9,966 nucleotides of DNA from JAENVU01 sp964544295 (lineage in GTDB: Bacteria; Actinomycetota; Acidimicrobiia; IMCC26256; JAENVU01), in NCBI GenBank assembly GCA_964544295.1, contig CAZJBJ010000135.1:1-9966 (forward strand), given 5' to 3'. A program made the position numbers and the translations under genes. The notes under the pieces are model-generated. The model did not search any database and was not told the DNA's origin. It saw only the letters and a program-made list of their open reading frames with translations. This document shows positions 1 through 6,884 of this stretch, piece by piece (the first letter of the stretch is position 1; each line of letters starts with the position of its first letter).

Positions 1-276
1 GTCACAGACGAACCACCGGCTGATCGCGCCGCCGAGCCGCTCGTTCAGTTCGTCGTTGACGGCATCGAGCGTCGCCCGGTCCATCCAGCCGCGACTCACC
101 GCCGACTGGTTGGTGAGCACGACCAGGTCGTAGCCGGCGGCCTGGAGTCGGGCGCATCCTTCGACGGCACCCGCCTCGACTTCGAGCTCTTCGAGTGTTT
201 TGACCGAATCGCTGCGATCGACGTTCAGGACGCCGTCCCTATCGAGCAGGATCAGCCGGTTGCTACCCTCAAGCAC
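1..276 (-). CDS. gmhB: D-glycero-beta-D-manno-heptose-1,7-bisphosphate 7-phosphatase (HAD-IIIA family), partial
   Basis: Minus-strand gene whose 3' part lies beyond the left edge; 92 codons are visible. The likely start is GTG at 276-274; no other start codon lies close upstream in frame. The product begins VLEGSNRLILLDRDGVLN, giving the HAD motif I DxD (D12 nucleophile, D14 acid/base). Motif II is TNQS at residues 55-58, followed by SRG as in GmhB/HisB-N type phosphatases. C91 sits where GmhB proteins carry the first zinc-loop cysteine; the rest of that loop is off the window. In the known pathway GmhB removes the C7 phosphate from heptose 1,7-bisphosphate in the cytoplasm, between the two HldE steps. 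Its position head-to-head with gmhA-hldE supports the heptose role over the related histidinol-phosphate phosphatase, which the fragment alone cannot exclude. Confidence 0.85.
   Translation of the reverse strand, partial: MLEGSNRLILLDRDGVLNVDRSDSVKTLEELEVEAGAVEGCARLQAAGYDLVVLTNQSAVSRGWMDRATLDAVNDELNERLGGAISRWFVCD
264..269 (+). promoter_or_regulatory. Possible -10 box for gmhA-hldE
   Basis: TACCCT fits the actinobacterial TAnnnT -10 pattern and lies 35 bases before the gmhA GTG. It falls inside the first codons of the divergent gmhB, because only 28 bases separate the two start codons. No convincing -35 is visible. The same core GCTACYCTC recurs upstream of eno at 8897-8905, which is the main reason for listing it. 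Such short matches are common by chance. Confidence 0.2.
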
Positions 277-304
277 TGTCCCTGGCCCGTCGAGAGATTC
301 ACGC

Positions 305-877
305 GTGGACTTCGAAGAGGCTATTCGCGAACACCAGTCGATGATGGCCGGACTTCCGGAGCTCTGGCCGGCGCTGTCCGCGACGGCCGACGCCGCGGTG
401 GCGCGGATTCGGACGGGCGGCACCGTCTTCTGGTTCGGTAACGGTGGGAGTGCCACCCAGGCGCTGCATTTCGCGACGGAACTCGTCGGCCGGTTCGAAC
501 GGGATCGTCCGGGTATCGCCTCGGTCGCACTCGTGGCGGACACGTCGCTGATGACCGCGGTCGCCAACGACTACTCCTTCGACATCGTCTTCGCCCGTCA
601 GCTCGAAGCGTTGTGTCGCCCGGGCGACGTGGCGGTCGGATTGTCGACCTCGGGGAACAGTCCCAACGTGTTGCAGGGCATCGAGACGGCACGCGCCATC
701 GGAGCACTCACCGTGGGATTCGCCGGCGCCGACGGCGGGAAGCTCGCGCGCAACGTGGACATGCCGATCGTCGTCGACAGCGAACGCACGTGCCGGATTC
801 AAGAGGCGCACCTGTTTCTGGGGCATACGCTGTGCGAGATGATCGAAGCGGCCGTCTCCGAGCGTGACGATGTTTGA
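305..877 (+). CDS. gmhA: Phosphoheptose (sedoheptulose-7-phosphate) isomerase
   Basis: GmhA converts sedoheptulose 7-phosphate to D-glycero-D-manno-heptose 7-phosphate in the cytoplasm, the first committed step of ADP-heptose synthesis. The 190-residue product is one SIS domain, close to the 192 residues of E. coli GmhA. The phosphosugar loop GNGGS is at residues 45-49 and STSGNS at 114-119. H55, E59, Q166 and H174 align at a constant offset of six with the E. coli zinc/catalytic set H61, E65, Q172, H180, so the enzyme should be active. The start is taken as GTG 305 because the reading frame upstream would overlap the 5' end of divergent gmhB and adds no family-like sequence; GAGAG at 292-296 may serve as a weak ribosome binding site. 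The stop codon overlaps the start of hldE, implying coupled translation. Confidence 0.93.
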   Translation: MDFEEAIREHQSMMAGLPELWPALSATADAAVARIRTGGTVFWFGNGGSATQALHFATELVGRFERDRPGIASVALVADTSLMTAVANDYSFDIVFARQLEALCRPGDVAVGLSTSGNSPNVLQGIETARAIGALTVGFAGADGGKLARNVDMPIVVDSERTCRIQEAHLFLGHTLCEMIEAAVSERDDV

Positions 878-2354
878 CCGTCCCGACATCGTGCATGCCG
901 CGGTGCGTGGTGGTTTCGCCGGCGTCCGGATGCTCGTCGTCGGTGACCTCATGCTCGATCGGTACCTGATCGGCGACGTAGCGCGGATCTCACCGGAGGC
1001 ACCGGTTCCGGTCGTGCGGTTGAGCCGCGAGGCGGTGTCGGTCGGCGGTGCGGGCAACGTGGCGCTGAACCTGGCCGGGCTCGGCGTACGCGCCGATGTC
1101 GCCGGCTGGACCGGCGACGACGATGCCGGCACCCGCCTGCGCGAACTGCTCGGCCTGGCCGGGGTCCGGGTCGTCGGCGTGGAGGTCATCCGCGGTCGGC
1201 CGACCACCACCAAGACCCGCGTGCTCTCCGGACAACAGCAGCTCGTCCGGATCGACGACGAAGATCTCTCGCCCCGATTCACCGCGGAACGTCGGGCCTG
1301 GGACGACCGGGTCGTCGGGCTCCTCGACGACGGGTACGACGCGCTGGTCATCTCCGATTACGCCAAGGGCGTACTCGCCGACGACCTGTGCCGGCGCCTG
1401 ATCAAGCAGGCGCGTCACCGGGGCATTCCGGTCCTCGTCGACCCCAAGGGCCTCGACTACGGCAAGTACCGCGGCGCCACCACGGTCACGCCGAACGAGA
1501 CCGAGTTGGCCGCGACGACCCAGGTGTCGCCGTCGAACCCGTACGAGCTCACCGAGGCCGCCGGGCGGCTGCGGGAACTCCTGGCGCTGGACTTCGTGAC
1601 ACTGACGCGCGGCGAGGCCGGCATCTCGCTGGTCGAATCCGCGGGAACCCGCCACGTGCCGGCGCGGGCGCGAGAGGTGTTCGACGTGTCCGGTGCCGGC
1701 GACACCGCGATCGCCACCCTCGCGGCCGGGATCGCGGTCGGACTCGACGCCCACGACGCCGCCGTGCTCGCGAATCTCGCGGCCGGGATCATCGTCGGCA
1801 AGACCGGCACGGTGCCGATCCGCCAGGACGAGTTGTTGGCCGCGCTCGGCCCGGCCGAGGACGCGCCGCCGCAACTCGACGAGAAGGTCGTCTCGCTGGA
1901 GGCCGCGGTCGGGTTGGTGAGCCGCTGGCGGAACGAGGGCCACGAGGTCGGCTTCACCAACGGCTGCTTCGACCTCGTGCACGCCGGTCACGTCGTCTAC
2001 CTCGACTGGGCCCGCCGCAACTGCGACCGGCTCATCGTGGCGTTGAACACCGACGATTCGGTCCGGGCGCTCAAGGGCGCGGGTCGACCGGTGAACCACG
2101 AGGACGCCCGGGCCCAGGTGCTGGCCGGTCTTGCCGCGGTCGACGCGGTCGTACTCTTCGCCGAGGCGACCCCGCTCGCGGTGATCGACGCGCTCCGACC
2201 CGACGTGTTGGTGAAGGGCGAGGACTACGCCGTCGAGGACATCGTCGGTGCGACCGAGGTCCGCTCGTGGGGCGGCCGGGTGTTGCGTGCCCCGCTGAGT
2301 GAAGGTCACAGCACCACCGCGATGCTGGACCGGCTGGCCGCCGAAACCCCGTAA
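870..2354 (+). CDS. hldE: Bifunctional heptose-7-phosphate kinase / heptose-1-phosphate adenylyltransferase
   Basis: HldE phosphorylates heptose 7-phosphate at C1 and, after GmhB acts, transfers AMP from ATP to make ADP-D-glycero-beta-D-manno-heptose. The 494-residue protein (E. coli: 477) has both halves. The N-terminal PfkB/ribokinase-like kinase (about residues 20-320) shows VVGDLMLDRY near 23-32, GGAGN at 59-63 and the SGAGD motif ending in catalytic D278. A short linker leads to a nucleotidyltransferase domain (about 345-494) with TNGCFDLVHAGH, its HxGH at 371-374, and a VKGEDY segment. ATG 870 is chosen because GAG at 860-862 lies at a suitable distance; GTG 864 is an in-frame alternative adding two residues. 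It overlaps the gmhA stop by eight bases, so the two form an operon. HldE proteins use ATP; activity with GTP cannot be judged by eye. Confidence 0.96.
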   Translation: MFDRPDIVHAAVRGGFAGVRMLVVGDLMLDRYLIGDVARISPEAPVPVVRLSREAVSVGGAGNVALNLAGLGVRADVAGWTGDDDAGTRLRELLGLAGVRVVGVEVIRGRPTTTKTRVLSGQQQLVRIDDEDLSPRFTAERRAWDDRVVGLLDDGYDALVISDYAKGVLADDLCRRLIKQARHRGIPVLVDPKGLDYGKYRGATTVTPNETELAATTQVSPSNPYELTEAAGRLRELLALDFVTLTRGEAGISLVESAGTRHVPARAREVFDVSGAGDTAIATLAAGIAVGLDAHDAAVLANLAAGIIVGKTGTVPIRQDELLAALGPAEDAPPQLDEKVVSLEAAVGLVSRWRNEGHEVGFTNGCFDLVHAGHVVYLDWARRNCDRLIVALNTDDSVRALKGAGRPVNHEDARAQVLAGLAAVDAVVLFAEATPLAVIDALRPDVLVKGEDYAVEDIVGATEVRSWGGRVLRAPLSEGHSTTAMLDRLAAETP

Positions 2355-2396
2355 CTGCGTTCGCCCGACCTGGCCGGTGTCGGTCAGAGTGGTGTG

Positions 2397-5300
2397 ATGT
2401 CCGAGCCCGCCCTCTTCGACCTGCCGCGCCTGCTCGCCGAGGACGACGCCGTGCTGGCGGTGGCCTCGGGCCGCGCCGAGGTGGTCGCGGTCGCGGAGGC
2501 GGCCCGCCCGATCTTCGCCGCCGCCGTCCAACGCCTCGCGGGCATTCGGCCCGTCCTGGTCGCCGTGCCGACCGCCGCGGAGGCCGAACGGATCGCCGGG
2601 GATCTCGTCCCCATGCTCGGCCCCGACGCGGTCGAGTTGTTCCCGGCGTGGGAGACGCTCCCGTTCGAACGCGTGTCGCCGGCATTGGAGACGATGGGGC
2701 GGCGACTGCGGGTGATGTGGCGCCTGCGGGAGGGTGGCGACGCCGCGCCCGCCGTGGTGGTCGCGCCGGTCCGGGCGCTGATCCAGCGGCTCGGACCGCA
2801 CGTCGAGGCCATCGAGCCGATCCGCCTGCGCGCCGGCGACACGATCGAACGCGACGAGCTCGTCGCCCGACTCGTGGGCATGGGGTACCGCCGGGAGTAT
2901 CAGGTGGAGGGGCGCGGTGAGGTGGCGGTGCGCGGTTCCATCGTCGACGTGTTCCCGGCGACCGCCGACCACCCGATCCGCATCGATCAGTGGGGCGACG
3001 AGGTCGAGCGGCTCTCGGAGTTCGCGGTCACCGATCAGCGCAGCACCCACGACGTGGAGTCCGTGGAGATCTTTCCCTGCCGGGAACTGCTGCCCACCGA
3101 CGAGGTGCGGGACCGCGCCGGCGAGCTGTTGGGCTCCGAGTCCTGGGGCGCCGAACAGTGGGAACGTCTGCGCGAGGGGCAGATCTTCGACGGGATGGAG
3201 TCCTGGCTGCCGTGGCTGACCGGCGACGAACATCTGCTGCCGGACCTGTTGCCGGCCGGCGCGCGCGTCCTGCTCGTCGAACCCCGGCGGATGCGCGACC
3301 GGGCCCAGGACCTGCTCGACGAGGAAGCGTCGCTGGCCGAGGTGTTGGCGGGGACCTGGGGTGCGGTCGACGACGAGTTCCCGCGCCTGTCGCTGCCGTT
3401 CGACCGGCTGCTGGCGCGCACCAAGGTCGCCACCACGTCGGTCCTCGCCGCGCCCGCCGGCCCGGACACGCCGCAACTCGGCGCCTCGGCGTTCGATCCC
3501 GTCGTCGGCGACATCGAAGCACTCGCCGCCCGGGTGCGGGCCCTGGTCCGCGCCGGGCACCGGGTGGTCCTCGCCGCGGAAGGCGAGGGTTCGGCTCGGC
3601 GGCTCGCCGACGTGCTCGCCGGTGAGGGGATCGATGCGCGCATCGACGCGCCGATCCATCCCGGGGTCGTCTCGGTCATCGTCGCCCCGCTCGAACGCGG
3701 GGTCATCGTCGGCGGCGCCCACCTCGCGCTCGTCGCCGAAGCGGACCTCACCGGTCGTCGACGGGTGCATCGGACCTCCCGCGGCGCGCGCAAGGCCGTC
3801 GACTACTACGACGACCTCAAGCCGGGTGACTTCGTCGTGCACCAGGTCCACGGCGTCGGTCGGTACGAGGGCATGGCCACCCGGGCGATCGGAGGCGCCG
3901 AGCGCGACTACCTGCTGATCGCGTACCGGGGGAGCGACAAGCTCTACGTCCCCACCGATCAGGTCGGCACGGTGCGCCGCTACACCGGCGGCGATTCCCC
4001 GTCGCTGTCGCGCATGGGTGGTGCCGAATGGTCCAAGACCCGCGCCAAGGTGCGCTCGGCCGTCCGCGACATCGCGGCCGAACTCGTCATCCTGTACCGC
4101 AAGCGGCTGGCGACCCAGGGGTTCGCGTTCAGTCCCGACACCCCGTGGCAGCGCGAACTCGAGGACGCGTTCCCGTACGAGGAGACCCCCGACCAACTCC
4201 AGGCCATCGAGGAGGTCAAGGCCGACATGGAGGCGGTCCTGCCGATGGATCGGCTCATCTGCGGCGACGTCGGGTTCGGCAAGACCGAGGTGGCGCTGCG
4301 GGCGACGTTCAAGGCGGTGCAGGACGGCAAGCAGGTGGCGATCCTCGGCCCGACCACGCTCCTCGCCAACCAGCACGGTCAGACGTTCCGGGAACGCTTC
4401 GCCGGCTATCCGATCCGGGTCGAGGTGTTGTCGAGGTTCCTGACCGCGGCGGAACAGAGCGCGGTGGTGGCCGGGCTCGCCTCCGGGGAGGTCGACGTCG
4501 TGGTCGGCACGCATCGCCTGCTCTCGCAGGACATCGCGTTCAAGGACCTCGGGCTCCTCGTCATCGACGAGGAACAGCGCTTCGGCGTCCAGCACAAGGA
4601 GAAGATCAAACACCTCCGCGCGCATGTGGACGTGCTGACCCTGACCGCCACGCCGATTCCCCGCACGTTGGAAATGAGCCTCACCGGTATCCGCGACCTG
4701 TCGTTGGTGCAGACGCCGCCCGAGGCGCGCCAACCGATCCTCACCTACGTCGGTGAGTACGACGACCGCGCCGTGAGCGAGGCGATCCGCCGGGAGCTCC
4801 TGCGTGAGGGCCAGGTGTTCTACGTCCACAACCGGGTCCAGGACATCGAGCACGCGGCCGAACAGGTGCGCCGACTCGTGCCCGAGGCGCGGATCGCGAT
4901 CGCCCACGGGCAGATGGACGAGAGCCAACTCGAGCGCGTCGTCCTCGACTTCGCCGACCGCGAGTACGACGTGCTCGTGTGCACGACGATCGTCGAGAGC
5001 GGGCTCGACATGCCCACGGTCAACACGATGGTCGTGGACCGTGCCGATCTGCTCGGCCTCGCCCAGCTCTATCAACTGCGCGGGCGCGTCGGTCGGCGCG
5101 GCTCGCGCGCGTACGCGTATCTCCTGCACCCGCCGGATCGGGCGCTCTCCGAGGAGGCGTACGAGCGACTCAAGGCCATCGGCGAGTTCACCGATCTGGG
5201 GTCGGGGTTCAAGCTCGCCATGCGCGACCTCGAGATCCGCGGGGCCGGGAACCTGCTCGGTGGTGCCCAGAGCGGGCACATCGCCGCGGTCGGGTTCGAC

Positions 5301-5810
5301 CTCTACTGCGAGTTGGTCACCGAGGCCGTCAGCGAGCTGAAGGGCGAGACGCCCGAGGAGTCCTTCGACGTGGTGATCGACCTGCCCGTCGACGCCCACC
5401 TGCCCCGTGAGTACGTCAGCCGGGACGACGTGCGGATGGAGGCCTACCGGCGGCTGGCCGCGGTCCTGGTACCTGCCGATGTCGAGGACATCCGCACCGA
5501 GTGGCTCGACCGGTACGGTCCGATCCCGCCGCCGGCCGAGGCGCTGCTCGGTGTCGCCCGGGTGCGCGCCGAGTGCATCCGGGCGCGGGCGACGAGCGTG
5601 TCGGTGCAGAAGGGCATCGCGCGGATCGAGGGCCTCGAGCTGCTCGAGAGTCGCAAGGTCCGCATGCAGCGCCTGTATCCGAAGTCGGTGATCAAGGACG
5701 GCGGTGAGTTGGTGATCCCGCTCGGCGCGACGCCCGACGGCGTGGCCGCCGCCGTGGTGGAGCTGTTGGCCGAACTGGTTCCTGAAGCGGCACCGAGCCC
5801 CGCCGCCTGA
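2397..5810 (+). CDS. mfd: Transcription-repair coupling factor Mfd
   Basis: Mfd is the ATP-driven translocase that removes RNA polymerase stalled at DNA lesions and recruits UvrA. The 1137-residue product has the full architecture (E. coli: 1148). A UvrB-homology region fills roughly residues 20-330, including VELFPAWETLPFERVSP and a VRGSIVDVFPAT segment. A CarD-like RNA polymerase interaction domain starts near LKPGDFVVHQVHGVGRYEG at 474. RecG-like helicase motors follow: Walker A GDVGFGKTE with K629, DEEQ at 724-727, TATPIPRT, ESGLDMP from 867 and QLRGRVGR at 893-900. A C-terminal regulatory domain ends the protein. ATG 2397 is preferred; GTG 2394 immediately before it is equally possible. 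No strong ribosome binding site is seen, only a GGTG just upstream. It lies 42 bases after hldE, so read-through from the heptose genes is possible. Confidence 0.98.
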   Translation: MSEPALFDLPRLLAEDDAVLAVASGRAEVVAVAEAARPIFAAAVQRLAGIRPVLVAVPTAAEAERIAGDLVPMLGPDAVELFPAWETLPFERVSPALETMGRRLRVMWRLREGGDAAPAVVVAPVRALIQRLGPHVEAIEPIRLRAGDTIERDELVARLVGMGYRREYQVEGRGEVAVRGSIVDVFPATADHPIRIDQWGDEVERLSEFAVTDQRSTHDVESVEIFPCRELLPTDEVRDRAGELLGSESWGAEQWERLREGQIFDGMESWLPWLTGDEHLLPDLLPAGARVLLVEPRRMRDRAQDLLDEEASLAEVLAGTWGAVDDEFPRLSLPFDRLLARTKVATTSVLAAPAGPDTPQLGASAFDPVVGDIEALAARVRALVRAGHRVVLAAEGEGSARRLADVLAGEGIDARIDAPIHPGVVSVIVAPLERGVIVGGAHLALVAEADLTGRRRVHRTSRGARKAVDYYDDLKPGDFVVHQVHGVGRYEGMATRAIGGAERDYLLIAYRGSDKLYVPTDQVGTVRRYTGGDSPSLSRMGGAEWSKTRAKVRSAVRDIAAELVILYRKRLATQGFAFSPDTPWQRELEDAFPYEETPDQLQAIEEVKADMEAVLPMDRLICGDVGFGKTEVALRATFKAVQDGKQVAILGPTTLLANQHGQTFRERFAGYPIRVEVLSRFLTAAEQSAVVAGLASGEVDVVVGTHRLLSQDIAFKDLGLLVIDEEQRFGVQHKEKIKHLRAHVDVLTLTATPIPRTLEMSLTGIRDLSLVQTPPEARQPILTYVGEYDDRAVSEAIRRELLREGQVFYVHNRVQDIEHAAEQVRRLVPEARIAIAHGQMDESQLERVVLDFADREYDVLVCTTIVESGLDMPTVNTMVVDRADLLGLAQLYQLRGRVGRRGSRAYAYLLHPPDRALSEEAYERLKAIGEFTDLGSGFKLAMRDLEIRGAGNLLGGAQSGHIAAVGFDLYCELVTEAVSELKGETPEESFDVVIDLPVDAHLPREYVSRDDVRMEAYRRLAAVLVPADVEDIRTEWLDRYGPIPPPAEALLGVARVRAECIRARATSVSVQKGIARIEGLELLESRKVRMQRLYPKSVIKDGGELVIPLGATPDGVAAAVVELLAELVPEAAPSPAA

Positions 5811-5839
5811 CCCGTCGGGATCCCGGGCGGAGGCGCCAG

Positions 5840-5845
5840 TAGGCT
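5840..5845 (+). promoter_or_regulatory. Possible -10 box of a near-leaderless promoter for the lipoprotein gene
   Basis: TAGGCT matches the TAnnnT -10 consensus and ends ten bases before the ATG at 5856. A transcript starting six to eight bases downstream would carry only a few untranslated bases. No purine-rich ribosome binding site lies in front of this ATG, which agrees with leaderless translation, common in actinobacteria. No clear -35 is visible. The 45-base gap after mfd also contains the palindrome CGGGATCCCG (5816-5825), which has no loop or T-run and is not a terminator. Confidence 0.35.
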
Positions 5846-5855
5846 CTCGCACTTC

Positions 5856-6884
5856 ATGAAACGAACCTTTTCCCTCCTCCTGCTCGGCGCGCTCGCGATC
5901 CTGCCCGCCTGCTCCTCCAGCCCCGGCGTGGCCGCCACGATCAACGGCCGCGACATCAGTACCCGGGAGCTCGCCGACGACGTCAGCGGGTTCGCGAAGT
6001 CCGAGGCGTTCCGCAGCGCCCTCGCCCAACAAGGTGTCACGCTCACCGAGAACGGGTCGGTGCCGAAGAGCTTCTCGGCGCAGTGGCTGGTGTCGTTGAT
6101 CCAGAACGAAGCGGTCGCGCTCGTCGCGAAGCAACGCGGGATCAGTGCCACGGCCCAGGAAGTCGACGCGGCCCGGGCGCAGTTCAGCCAGAGCCAGCAG
6201 AGCGGCGCGGCGTACGCCCAGCTCCCGAAGCGGATGCAGACCCGCCTCGCCGAGGCGGCCGCGTTGCAGAGCGCGTTGCGGGCGTCGATGAAACAGGTCT
6301 CGCCGTTCGAGACACTGAAGGCCGATTGCCCGAAGCAGCGCCTGATCGGTCACATCCTCGTCGACACCGAAGCGAAGGCGCAGGCGGCGATCGACCAGGT
6401 CAAGAAGGGCACCAGCTTCGCAGAGGTGTCGAACCAGGTGTCGAGCGACACGGGCGCCAAGGCCCAGGGCGGCCTGCTCATGTGCGACGGTTCGGCGCAG
6501 TGGACCCAGCTCGACGAGACGTTCCGCACCGCCGCCGAGGCCACGCCGACCGGGGAGCTCTCGAAGCCGGTGAAGACCCAGTTCGGCTACCACGTGATCG
6601 AGGCGCTGCCCCTCACCGAGGAGAACGCGACCCCGTTGCTGGCAACCGTGCAGACCCCGGACCCGCTGGCCCCGGTCCTGACGAAGTTCCTGACCAAGGC
6701 GAAGATCTACGTCAACCCGCGGTTCGGCAAGCTGCGTCGCCAGGGCGGTCAGTTCACCATCGATCCGCCGACCCCGAAGACGGTCAAGAGCCGTCCCGCG
6801 GACACGCCCACGACCCAGCCTGCGGTCACGCCCGGCGCGACGGCACCGGCGTCGGCCGGATCGGGGAGCAGCCCGACCCCGTGA
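5856..6884 (+). CDS. SurA/PrsA-like lipoprotein with parvulin-type peptidyl-prolyl isomerase domain
   Basis: Predicted exported foldase of 342 residues. It starts MKRTFSLLLLGALAILPAC, a lipoprotein signal peptide with lipobox LPAC, so C19 would be lipidated and the protein anchored on the outer face of the membrane. Residues about 20-155 are helical and resemble the SurA N-domain (an INGRDIS start, many Q/A residues). A rotamase domain spans about 162-252, beginning GHILVDTEAKAQ and ending QFGYHVIEAL, the hallmark close of parvulins. Apart from C19 the only cysteines are C158 and C210, flanking and within this domain, a possible disulfide outside the cell. From about 300 the tail is rich in P, T, A and S and probably disordered. 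Its stop overlaps the next gene's GTG by four bases. The domain call is firm; isomerase activity and clients are inferred. Confidence 0.87.
   Translation: MKRTFSLLLLGALAILPACSSSPGVAATINGRDISTRELADDVSGFAKSEAFRSALAQQGVTLTENGSVPKSFSAQWLVSLIQNEAVALVAKQRGISATAQEVDAARAQFSQSQQSGAAYAQLPKRMQTRLAEAAALQSALRASMKQVSPFETLKADCPKQRLIGHILVDTEAKAQAAIDQVKKGTSFAEVSNQVSSDTGAKAQGGLLMCDGSAQWTQLDETFRTAAEATPTGELSKPVKTQFGYHVIEALPLTEENATPLLATVQTPDPLAPVLTKFLTKAKIYVNPRFGKLRRQGGQFTIDPPTPKTVKSRPADTPTTQPAVTPGATAPASAGSGSSPTP

Noticed and set aside
200..304. Longer gmhA starting at TTG 200
   Set aside because: The extra residues overlap gmhB coding sequence on the other strand and are not GmhA-like; length and residue alignment with E. 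coli GmhA fit the GTG at 305.
613..867. Small arginine-rich open frames inside gmhA and other genes on both strands
   Set aside because: They have the composition of out-of-frame GC-rich coding DNA and lack ribosome binding sites or known motifs.
5816..5825. Palindrome CGGGATCCCG after mfd as a terminator
   Set aside because: It has no loop and no following T-run, and such palindromes are common in GC-rich DNA.
990..6593. A 1867-codon open frame on the minus strand opposite hldE, mfd and the lipoprotein gene
   Set aside because: Its length comes from the GC-rich codon use of three plus-strand genes that happen to share one frame. The translation is rich in R, G, D, H and L without recognisable domains, while the opposite strand encodes well-conserved families.
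6083..6880. Upstream extension of the mazG frame through the lipoprotein gene
   Set aside because: The added residues are R/G/P-rich and low in family character, whereas the other frame encodes a lipoprotein signal and parvulin domain. The methylase fold starts exactly at GTG 6881.
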